Origin: Haliclona indistincta
Taxonomy: Eukaryota > Porifera > Demospongiae > Haplosclerida > Chalinidae
Reading direction: 5' to 3'
NCBI GenBank assembly: GCA_964017065.1
Contig: OZ024784.1
Span: 8,785,152 to 8,849,151, forward strand
Length of the DNA: 64,000 nucleotides
The position numbers and the translations under genes were made by a program. Position 1 is the first letter of the stretch. Every line of letters starts with the position of its first letter. Of the stretch, positions 31,128-42,100 are shown one piece after another. The notes below the pieces were generated by a model that saw only the letters and a program-made list of their open reading frames with translations, was not told where the DNA came from and did not search any database.

Positions 31128-33339
31128 TTATTGAGTGAGTGTTTGTGGGAAGAGGGAATCATTGTCACTTGTAGAGGAAGAGTCAGCATCCTCGTCAACT
31201 CTAACGTTTGCATCACTCTGTATAAATAAAGAATTCAAAAAAGAATGATAGAAAGGCTCTGATATATAACCTGATCGAAACCCAATGGAGGAGGGAGCAC
31301 AGACTCTACTTCTGCCAGATAGTGCCTAAGAGGTGTGAACAACACAGATGATGAGTTCTCTAGACCAGTGTGATATTCGTGATGATCCGTGGTCTTCTTT
31401 AAAATATTTTGATACACTTTATAGTGATAATCAGTTTCCTAAGAGAGACAAGTAGTGAATCTAAGCTTTAGTGCAGTGCAAAACGTACATCAAGAGAACC
31501 ATATTTTATTGGATCAAACATCCTTCTTAGTGTTTTCCGAAATTTTTTCTTCTTAATAGTTGCATCACACATAAACGAATATAATACAATCTACAAAGAA
31601 GAAAGAGAAAATCAATAATTACTGTCAATCGATGATCAAATCCTTACATCAGATTTAATGTTGGTAATAATTTTTTCATACTCCTCGGGCAGCACTGATG
31701 GGTAGATACTGTGTATGTATTCCAACAATGTCAATGCCCTCTCAAACCAGTCATAGTTGTTGTTCTTAACAATGCTTAAAACGGTCACTTCAGCCATACG
31801 CACTGGGTTTACCACATGCAACTGTCGGCGTAGGTCTAAAGGAGCATAATCTGTACAACACCACAATAACTGCTTTGCGTGCTTTATAGATGAATCATAA
31901 TTTAAAGTATAACCATAGATAGTATAACCAAGGGGTTTCCGGACAAACTTGTCGAGCCCAAAAAGATCACTGGTTCCAAGTTGCTTTTAGCAGATACAAA
32001 ACCCTTTAAGGCCATGTAAATTAAATTTTCTGTTTCTGGTCCCCTTGTAAATCAATTTTTGATAAAATTACTGAGTTGCCTATCTTGTCAACCGTTCATG
32101 GTCTGTGGTAGTCAATTTATTGACCTTAAATGACCTTACAATGAACAAAGCCTGCAGGATAACATGTTGAGTTTAGACTACTTAGTTTAATTTTTAAAAT
32201 AATTTTTGTTCAGCTGGTTGGACCAGAAACAGTAAATTTAATTTGTGTGGCCTAAGGCCTCGGTCACACTACGATAAAATTGGCGACAACGACAAGATCG
32301 ACGTCCTTTTCTCCGGGTATGTCCGTTATATTCGTTTGTCGTGCCATAGTCGTACAGTAGACGTTGTCGCTCCATTGGAGCCCAAGATTACGACTGCGAC
32401 AGCTGTTATGACTGCGACTAAGCTAGGTATCGAGCCAAATGTGCATGCTAGAATCCCAAGATAACCAAATATCAAACAAAAATGATCTAACAGCTCTACT
32501 GAGAGAGTGACAAACTGGTGATCGTGAGGAAAACCGGCGGGAGCGTCGTGGTCCGTGTCAAGAAGGGCCGACGATCAGCTTGCTGGCTTCGAAAAAGGAC
32601 TCATGCCTTATAATACAGTGAACTGTACACTCTCGAACCCTTGTTAGTTGGCAAAGGCGAGTAGCAAAGCGGTAGTCAGCCAAGACGTTACAACAGCAAG
32701 GCGTCCATCTTTGGTAGTGTGACCGCGTGCATTTGCAGTCGTGACCGTGATCGCAGTGGTTTGACGTCATCGCTATCGTAGTGTGACCGAGGCCTAAGTC
32801 ACATAAATTTATTTGCAAAAAGTGTTTCATGAGCAAATACCAAAAACAATAGTAGCTCCATAATGCTATGCTGCATGATCATGCAGGAAGTTAGATCACA
32901 TGCCAAATCAGACAAGCAGCTATGTGCATGAAATTACTGTGAGTCAAGTAGTTAACCATTCTAATCACTTTTGTTTGCCCCAGCAGTGAGCTAGTCAAGT
33001 GTGTCTGAAACCCAGCCACACATGTACCCCATGCATAACTTTAACCTCTTGTAAATCATTCTAGGTAGTGCACAACAGTCAAGACACGTTAGCACACCAA
33101 CGAAGCTTATCTACTGGTATATTATTTGTACAATAAAAGCTAAAGCAGAACTAGTAGCTACAGACCAAAGTTGAGACCACACCCGAAAGTTTCCCACTCA
33201 CTATTACATTATGCGTGTACAAGTCTAGCAGCAAGTCATGTAGCTAAACACTAGCGTTAGGCGGTTAGCCCATTTTACCTATAATAGCGTCTTCGTTAAA
33301 CTGTGCTGCTGCCTCGTCCAGACTCAATCGCACGGCCAT
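31128..33339 (-). CDS. Uncharacterised protein of about 210 residues
   Basis: Five exons join in frame. Exon 1 is MAVRLSLDEAAAQFNEDAII. After an intron of about 1.4 kb comes the longest exon (about 31647-31841): YAPLDLRRQLHVVNPVRM, NNNYDWFERALTLLEYIH and LPEEYEKIITNIKSD. Then a basic exon TIKKKKFRKTLRRMFDP, an exon with YHYKVYQNILKKTTDHHEYH, and an acidic Ser-rich tail ending FPQTLTQ. The composition suggests an all-helical protein with a Lys-rich patch and a disordered acidic C-terminus. I recognise no family. The large intron holds two adjoining MITEs. It lies 127 bp downstream of the Gs-alpha-like paralog on the same strand. Exon joins look sound; function unknown. Confidence 0.6.
32010..32252. 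mobile_element. MITE A (243 bp), TAA-flanked, with TIRs of about 33 bp
   Basis: The left arm starts GGCCATGTAAATTAAATTTT and continues to TTTCTGGTCC. The right arm is its imperfect reverse complement, GGACCAGAAACAGTAAATTT through GTGTGGCC. TAA flanks at 32007-32009 and 32253-32255. No coding capacity; intron location. TAA duplications are typical of PIF/Harbinger-related elements. Confidence 0.82.
32256..32794. mobile_element. MITE B (539 bp), TAA-flanked, abutting MITE A
   Basis: Left end GGCCTCGGTCACACTACGAT; right end ATCGTAGTGTGACCGAGGCC, an exact inverted match over 20 bp. TAA precedes (32253-32255) and follows (32795-32797). The TAA on the left is the same triplet that ends MITE A. The interior holds degenerate GTCGTNGC-type repeats on both arms, no gene. 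Confidence 0.88.
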
Positions 33340-33466
33340 ACTATGATATCGTCGCTGCGAACCTCCGGATATTTTACATGTAGACTACGCATTTACATGT
33401 AGTTACAACAATTTTTGTCTACTGCATTCACAAAAATATTAATAACAACAATGTAAATTACACAAT

Positions 33467-35766
33467 TTATAAAGCATCAACAAACTTTCCACGAATAATT
33501 TCACGACAAGACTTAAAGACTCTTCTAACGTTTTTAGTGTCTATTGCAGTTGTAAAGAATGGATAGCATTCATGACGACCATCTGAAGCACATTTGGTGA
33601 TACCCTACAAAAAAAGAGTGCAGAACAATAACAAGGTGCATCATTGAGAACACGCTTACCATAAACAAGTCTTTGATAAAATATGATACAACGACAGACT
33701 TATCAGAAGCATCTTGAATAATGAAGCATAACTTTAGTTTGTTTATGACTAACCTCACTTACCTGGGCACTCTGCTGGTACAGTATATGAACTGTACTCA
33801 GGAAAGTAATCTTCAATGGGATGATTTTTAACCTTTTCTTTTAAAACATCCATTTTGTTCAAAAAAAGAATGATCGAAACATTTCGCAGCCAACTACAGG
33901 CAAGAATAATAGTGTATGTTGAGCATGCAAAGTTTGCATGGTTATCAAGAACCTCTCACCGATTATTCCAGATTTGTTCAAATAGTTTTAATGATTCTCT
34001 TAAACGATTCTGCATTGAAAGTTATAACAATAAACACTGGCAGCAATTAAACATGGAGCAGGTGGTTGTCGATTCAGTAGTCGTAACTCACCGTCTTTCT
34101 ATCCTCTCTGATAACCATGTTGTAGCTGCTACTGGACACAACATAGATGATAGCTGTGACATCTGAGAGAGTGGGATGATTATCAAAGGGAGCAATTTAA
34201 AGAGACAAGGAAGGACTAACCACTGAAACATTGTATCCACTTTCTCCTCTCGTTCCTCTGGCCGCCAACATCAAACATGCTAGTGAAAGAGGAGTACAAT
34301 AATCATAATATCTATGAAGCATTAGCTGAAACTTACTGAAAATTTACTTTGTCAACAATAAATCTTGTCTCTAAAATACCCTTTGTCATTCTCCTAGCAT
34401 GGAGGATGTCCTGACAAAGAACCAGTTTAAGTACAAGTGCAACACATGTATACCTCATCAGAAGGGAGGTAATCAGGGCTTGCAACTTCTCTGAGTTTGT
34501 CTAGTCTCATGAAACTGGTATTGAGAGGGTACACCAGTATACAGTACTGTACTAATCCACTCACTATTGTGCACAATCGATCAACTGATATTCGTTTGAT
34601 CTACTAACACACTTCTGTATGCCCTTGTCTTTCCACAGATCCTCACAGTATTGATAGAACGGCTAGAGGCAAGGAATTAATGGTTACATGATCATAATGA
34701 TGAAGAATGTATACCTCTGGATAGTCTGTATCAAACTCAGAATGCTCGACGATGTCATTTAGAATGAACTGCAGCTTGATTTCATTGTCGGGATCATCCA
34801 GTTCCTCTGGAGGGTCCAGCTTGCTCATCTGCTGACAAACAGTCTGTGCACAAGAGAAGATCATCAATTGCACACGGTAATGATCATGCAACTGACAGTG
34901 ACAATCTCTCTGATGTTGCACCGAATATCAGCAGCAATTTCTAATCGTTCTCTGTAATGAGAGCATTAGAGTTATAAATTTGAACAAATATTATTCATAA
35001 GCATCTACTGTTGTTCAGTAAATATCTAGCTATTTCAGATCAGTGAGATCATTATACAATAGCCAATAGCTGCTGTAGGTGTATAAACATCAAATGCGTG
35101 AATTTATTTTGGGAATTCCCAGAATCATGTTCATACTCTTTTGAAGGTTATGTAGAATCTCATGTACTTGTGTCACTGTGTGTAGCTCATAGCATGTATG
35201 CAATGTCATGTAGCTGTATGCAACATAACATTAATGATGATTGATTATATGTCTAGGATAGGACTAGCTACTACATGTACTTGTATCCTAGACACATAGT
35301 CATAGTTTGCACATTTTGTGAGTTACAATATTGAAAATAGTATATTCAGTAACGGTTAGTTTAGATTTGCTTGTGGTTGGCCAAAGGCAATGGCTCTTGC
35401 CAGTATAAAGTAGTACATTTCAGTTAGATAGTAAAGATAGACTGAAAAAGACTAAAACTTCTTTAGCTTTGCACCAGGCACAAATACTTACTCCTTTGAG
35501 AATCCATCTTTGTGTAATATTTTCATTTGCTTGACAACAGTACTCTTGCCAGATTCGCCAGCACCTATGATAAGGAAGAAATGCTCGAAGTAACGCTGCT
35601 AATGAGCGAGTGCTACAACGCACGGGTGTGTGTTCGTACCGAGAAGAAGGAGACGATATGTAGAATCGAATTCTACTCTTTCTTTTTTTAGCTGTCTGCT
35701 AATGCCTTTGCTCCTTTGGATGGCTAGCTGATCTTCCTCAGACAGTTCTCCACCAAAGCACTGCAT
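33467..35766 (-). CDS. Diverged Gs-type G-protein alpha subunit
   Basis: Exon 1 starts [20 protein letters not shown]. Exon 2 carries the P-loop [15 protein letters not shown]. Later exons carry [36 protein letters not shown] (switch I: the ADP-ribosylatable Arg and the Mg-binding Thr are kept), [18 protein letters not shown] (switch II, catalytic Gln kept), FLNKMD, and [20 protein letters not shown]. Intron positions match the canonical Gs-alpha gene at 48706-52748, so it is a paralog. The last helix reads [14 protein letters not shown], three residues shorter than and unlike the Gs receptor-contact tail; the cysteine-poor N-terminus also differs. GTPase fold intact, receptor coupling probably changed. 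Divergent from FEN1. Confidence 0.93.
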
Positions 35767-36114
35767 TGTTTAACAGCCTATATACAGGTATCATGGTGAT
35801 GTCTATGCGCGAATCGACCTATGCCACACTTACTCACCTTAACGATAGTATAACTTGAGGAATAAATTCACTGACTTCAGTGGCGCTAGCTCAGAATGGA
35901 TGGCAGAGCGGATGCTTCAACGTTATAATTAATGTTATAGGCGCCATTGGGAAATGAGCTACAGCATAGCTACAAGTTGTATCCTCTCCACTGCCAAGAC
36001 TATTTCCCGTCAAGACCACGTGTTTTCCGTGCACTAACGGATCCTGACTTAAAATACGCGCCTAGCAGGCCAGCCAGTGTACATGTACCCGCGAACTGGC
36101 TGTGTGAACACGAC
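35767..36114. promoter_or_regulatory. Divergent upstream region of the Gs-like paralog and FEN1
   Basis: About 350 bp between divergent starts. From 35947 an ATG frame remains open into FEN1 without a stop and would add 56 residues, but FEN1 needs a free MGI-type N-terminus, so I regard this as 5' UTR. No defined promoter motif was identified. Confidence 0.45.
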
Positions 36115-39100
36115 ATGGGGATCCACGGGCTATCCAAGGTATTAGGAGATTATGCTCCTTCTTCTATGAAAGAAAACGATATCAAAAGTTATTTTGGTAA
36201 GAATAGTCGTATAATTGTGTGTTAGTGCATGTTATCAACTGTGTAGGGCGTAAGGTTGCCATTGATGCTTCAATGAGCCTATACCAGTTCCTCATTGCTG
36301 TTCGTCAGGATGGCCAGCAGCTGGTAGATTCTAGTGGTGAGACAACAAGGTCCGGTGAACAAACATTTTACAGTGTTTTTAATTGCTTTGTCTGGGGCGG
36401 AGTGGTTTTTTAATCCAAGCAGTGGGTTATGCTATAATTTTTTACTATTTTTGGTGTCTTAAGTGTTCTCGAATTATGGCTGGATGCAGAATTAGGAATA
36501 TTTTGGCTTTTATGGGCAAATCAAGGTTGTTTCATCATACTGTTGTCCAAGAAACTCACAATTCGTCTTGTGGCCAGAGCAAACTACCTGAGCACGCCAT
36601 TCCCACTAAAAATGGCATACATAATTTTGAGCATACAAGGAGGAACGTATGCATCAGATTTGCATCAAGGTCTCAGTTTGTAAATTACAAAAAGGCGAAT
36701 ATTTAATTAGTTGTGCCGTTTCTGTAAGTGGCTCCTACTAACATGAGAGATGGGCGAAGATTCCTAGGTTGTTGCCAGAGTGCCAAAAAATGCCCTCTGC
36801 CCAATCCATACTGCAACCCCACCCACCCTATGCGGCTCTCCATGATTGCAGAGTACGAATTATTTTTGTTCAAAAATACAGTAAATGCTATTGGAGAATG
36901 GCTACACTGATATTTGGTCAAAAACGGGCGAGTGGTAGCCAGGACACTGTAGATTGTACTGTACATAGGGCAGCAAACAAAAATTATTTGTTCACTAGAG
37001 GTTTTAAGAGGTTTGACTCAAACCAGTTTAGTGAATGAGATTTCTGATTTTCAACACTGAGACTTCTCTGACAATGACTAAGGACCTTGTTTCAAATATT
37101 AATGATACCCTGTACTGCTCACAACAAGTTTCTAAAGTGATTTTAAACTATGATTTCTGATTTGTAACTGTGATTTCTGATGTTGTATGAGATTTACATA
37201 ATAGTTAGACAGCGAGTCCGAGGATCTACGCGATTTAGAAACCTGAGGCCCGTTGCTATGGTGTCCGAGCGTAGCGAGGACACTATTCCAGCGGGCCGAG
37301 GGTTTCTAAACCGCGTGGATCCGATTGGACGAGCTGTCTAACTTATTTAGAGTCTACTAGGTTACCTGTTTTGTAAACACACTTGCAAGTCAACATGTCT
37401 GACTAGCGCACGATGCTGACTGCTCTGTCTGTGCAGCGAACTTGCTGATTTAACATAAATAAAGCTTCTAGTTCGATGTAGGACGAACGGCAGTACCACT
37501 GACCTGCAACCAGCAAGCGTCGTCGAGAAAAGATCGACCAGAACGATGGACGGTCGCCACGCTCGAGCTAGCAGCATGGTAGGGGAGGAGCGCCAGGCTA
37601 GGGTGGAGCTTGTGGCAATATGGCGAGTGACCTGCGAGCTAGTAACACCACGGTCAAGGAATACTACGGTACCTGGAACATCAGCGTTCAGCGCTGTTTA
37701 GTTAGCATTCCGTACTTTTAGTGAGCGTCTCTGGACTGATACAGTGTCCTTCGACTTCGAAGCTGTAAGAAACGCACGTATACTGAGCCCATTACAGCAA
37801 ACACACACTCCATTCTTTGCTTATTTCTGAACGCCTGAGGGTACACTTAGAGCTTCGCTACCGTGACTCTACAGGAATTAGAGTCACGCTGTTGACCAAT
37901 CAAATTACAGTATTTCAAATTAGTAGACTCTAAAAGAATGTTAGACCCCTCACATTAAATTTGAGCAGTATTATTCAGTGTAACTTATAAGTACATTGGC
38001 TTTTTCATCATGGGCTGAACAAATGGTTCATAACACAGTGGCGGATCCAGGGGGGGAATCGGGGGCCAATTCCCCCCCTTCGCGAGCACGTTTAATTAAT
38101 TCATAGACTATTTTATTGATTGCCACGCCTCTCGATCATTAACACGCGCACGAGCTCATACATATACACGACGAGCAGCTAGCTGGGGACTACTAGTACT
38201 GTAGTATCAAGTCTATAACCATGTTTCGCGGTCTGTCTTGCTCTCCAACAGCTACAGGCTACCGCGAACGCAGTTTAAAATGACGTATTCTAATGAATAT
38301 TAATTAGCTATTTTTCAAAAAATCGCAAGCGCGCGCATTCAGTGCTTCCCCCTCCACCGTTTGGCCCCCCTTTTTCGAATTCCCCCCTCCACCGTTTGGC
38401 CCCCCTGTATCCACCCCTGTAACAGTCTATTGCGTGTGGCTTTATCTGTAGTTTTTTTGTTTCGTTATGTGTTTTTTTTAAATTTATGCTATTTTTTCCC
38501 CTACATCTTAGTGCTACAATATTATTATTACTACTTGCTCTGTACATAATAAAAATTAATTGTCATAATAAAAAAAAAACTATTTTGAGCAATCAGCTAT
38601 TTTTAACATGGTGTCACTTTATAAATGGCCAACTTTATGCAACTATTTCTCCAACTCAACTGGTAGTTTTGGACACTGGTAGTTTTGGCAACTTCAGTAC
38701 TTGATAATTATATGATTTTCTTGAGGCTACCTTGGATATCTTTTGTAGAAGGCTGTAAAGATTCCAACAGAACATCTCATGCTGCCTTTGTCAGCTTACA
38801 TGTCCTTCAAATTTAATGCCATGACCCAATGTTCTGAGTTTACAAGGCCAACTGCTACTCTGGTAGCTTTATCTGTGTAAACACTATTTTTTGAGAACAG
38901 TTTGTTCGCAGTGTTTGATCTATTATTAGGATGTAAACACCTCTAGAATAGCTTGAGAGGCTCTCTTCTACAGTAGGGGATTGAACAAGCTGTAATAGTC
39001 ATGTGACAATTTTTGTTCCAGTTGCCAAAATTCAGTGTTCCGTGTACTCAAATAATTGTAGGGTGTCAAGTACTGCAACTTGCTGGCTTGCTACAACATG

Positions 39101-42100
39101 AACAGAGGTTGTTATAGCATTCTGTGAACAGCTTCCTCACTCACTTTGTGGGCTCTCGCTAATCCTAACCTCGCTGTCCGAATCCTTGCTAATGTGATCT
39201 GTTGTGAATATCCATTACATGTTTATAAATAATTATCATTATACATGTTTTCACTAGTCCGAGCAGTTTTCCTGTCGGTGCAGTACTGAGGTGTTCAGAT
39301 TAGCGAGGGTTAAGCTGACCAGATCAAGTGCAGACATGAACAGATACAGATTAGCACTGCTTGTCTGCCTATTACACATAATACAGATAGCTTCATCTTG
39401 AGAGAGCTTAGACAGCATGAGTATTGCTCCTTTTGTCAGATTACTGTTTGTCATATACAAATGTTTTTTTTTTATTGGAGATAATTACATGTATGTACTT
39501 GCAAGAGACACCACCTATCTTGTAATAATTATTATATTAACTTTACAGTCAGTGTTAGATTATAATTTTGTGACTGAAATGTTGTTTTCTTTGTGTTGCA
39601 GCCATTTGCTAGGGTTCTTCTATAGAACAATTCGTATGGTAGAGAACGGCATAAAACCTGTGTGAGTTTATCTGTATACTTTATGTCCGATTCAAATCTG
39701 TCATTCTTATTCTGTACTAGGTATGTATTCGATGGTAAACCTCCAGTTATGAAATCAGGAGAGGTTTGTGATTTCATAAGTCACACTATACTCGTACTAC
39801 TGTCCCGTACCTATAGCTTGCTAAACGAGCAGAGAGAAGAGCCGAGGCACAGCAAGGCCTTGCCAAGGCAGAGGAGCAAGGTATGTGTCTACAGTGAATT
39901 GTTTTTATTGTGTGGGTTGTTGCTAGGTGATACTGAAGGAGTCGAGAAATTTCAGAAGAGACTGGTTCGTGTACACACCTGCATAAAATAAGTGGATAAG
40001 TTGTGATAATTCAGATAGCAGGCAATGCTATTGAGATTATTCACAAGCATTGGTCACAATTGAATTTGTACAGATTCGATACTATCTAGGTGTCTTTCTT
40101 ACATGTGCAGGTTAAAGTTTCTCCTAACCACACAGCTGAAGCAAAGCGATTACTCTCATTAATGGGAGTTCCTTATGTTGAAGTGAGCAATAATTGTTAA
40201 TGATGTGTTGGTCCACATACATACAGTCAGGAGCTTAAGAACATTACAACTTTGAATAGCACAGTGGTAATTATCACAAAATATTTTGCCACTGAGCACG
40301 CTACAAAAACTTCTTTAGAGGATACGGCCACACGTAAACATTCATTGTGCTATGACTCATGTGCATTTCGTTCTATTGTTGTACGGGAATGTACGCTCCT
40401 TGAAATGATAAGTTCCTGTTACACATGATGGTTTGTGTATTGGTGTGTTTATCCAATATCATCTGAATAGTGTTTCAATTATACTAAAGACACAATTACT
40501 ACAAAGTTGCACTTGTATTGCCAGATATACTGAGTAAATTTATTGTCCAAGCCGCTATTTGCTAGCTAGTAAATTTGGCAATCGCTCACCACTCACTACC
40601 ACTCACACAATGGTCTGCAATACAGTTAGTGTAGCCAGCAAGTGCTCATATTGCTGTTGATCAACATGTGTAGGTAGGAGTATAATTATTATTCGAGGAC
40701 AAGGAAAATCAGCTCAAACTACATAATCATCTCTCTCATGTACATGCAGAATAACAGCGGAGCTCATCTAGCTGTTTCATTGGTGCATCATCTCTCTCAT
40801 CTCATCAAACTAATCATCTCTCCAGCATCTAGCTAGCTGTTTCATTGGTGCATTATTGCCTGTAAGAGCCAGTTGCAGACTCCGACAGTTAGCTTAATAA
40901 TATTGACAAGAAACCAACAGCAGCAGCTAGACCTCTACTGCATGCGAGAGGATCCAACTGGCTCTTACGGGAGGATCATAGTTATGTGTACGTGCATGCC
41001 ACATCGTAAGGTCACGCCCACTACGCATGCTTCCGGAAATGGCTGAAGACGATTCCACTGCTAGCGTCAGCAAGGCTATTGCGAAGCTTGAGCAACAACT
41101 AACCTGTTCTGTCTGTCTGGATCGCTATAAACATCCCAAAACGCTGCCTTGCCTTCATTCCTTTTGTCGTGATTGTCTCGACCGCTTCCCTGTCCTCGTA
41201 AAAAATGGCGATCACTTTATCACGTGTCCCATGTGCCGCCAAGCCACACAGCAACCAGACAGTGGATTCATGTCTGCTTTTCTCATAAACAATCTACTGG
41301 AGCTTCATCATTTCTTGAAGAAACTGTCTGGATCTCAGCAGAACAGTTGTGACAATTGCCACAAAGAACAAGCTGTCGAATACTGCAAACCTTGCTCAAA
41401 GTTGCTCTGCCGGGTTTGTTTAGATAGACACAATGGATGGGCTGACTTCATTGATCACAAGATAGTTAGTTTAAAAGATGTAGCTGCCAGTGCCTCCGAG
41501 CTAGTTCCTGTCAAGGATCAGCCTAGCATTGAGTGTGCTGTTCATGGCGAGCCATTGAAAGTGTACTGTGATACATGTGATAAACCTGTGTGTCATCTTT
41601 GCACTGCTGCTAAAGCTCACCGTAATCATGACTATGAGCCGTTTGCTGATGCTTTTCCTAGGCACCGCCAGCAGATTATAGACAATCTCCAACAAGTCAA
41701 AGATAAACTAGCTGATATTGTCATTGCAATGCAACCCCTAGAATGTCAAGAAAGAGAATTCTTGGAGCAGGTTAAGACTGCAAAGGAAGAGATCAAAGCC
41801 ACCGTTCAGCAGCTGATACAGCTCCTAAAGGAGTCAGAAAGAGATCTGACAAAGGAGCTGGATCAAATATCTGATTCCTATGTTAAAAAGTTATCCGCTC
41901 ATAAGAAAGAAGCTGAAATTATCGCTGCCCAGTTGAAAAGCTGTGAAACCTTTGCAGAAGATGAGCTGAGGATTGGTAGCCAGCAGGAAATTCTTGTAAT
42001 GAAGAGTCAAATGGTAGAGCGCATGAAAACTATCTGTTCACAGGCAAAGACGGACGATATCCAAAAATTGGAGGACACTAAAATCAAGTTTGTGAGAAGT

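Noticed and set aside
32243..32836. ORFs within MITE B
   Set aside because: They come from inverted, repetitive GTCGTNGC-type sequence of a non-autonomous element.
36383..37038. Several 60-107-residue ORFs in a FEN1 intron
   Set aside because: Overlapping on both strands with no domain signal; probably intronic or old repeat sequence.
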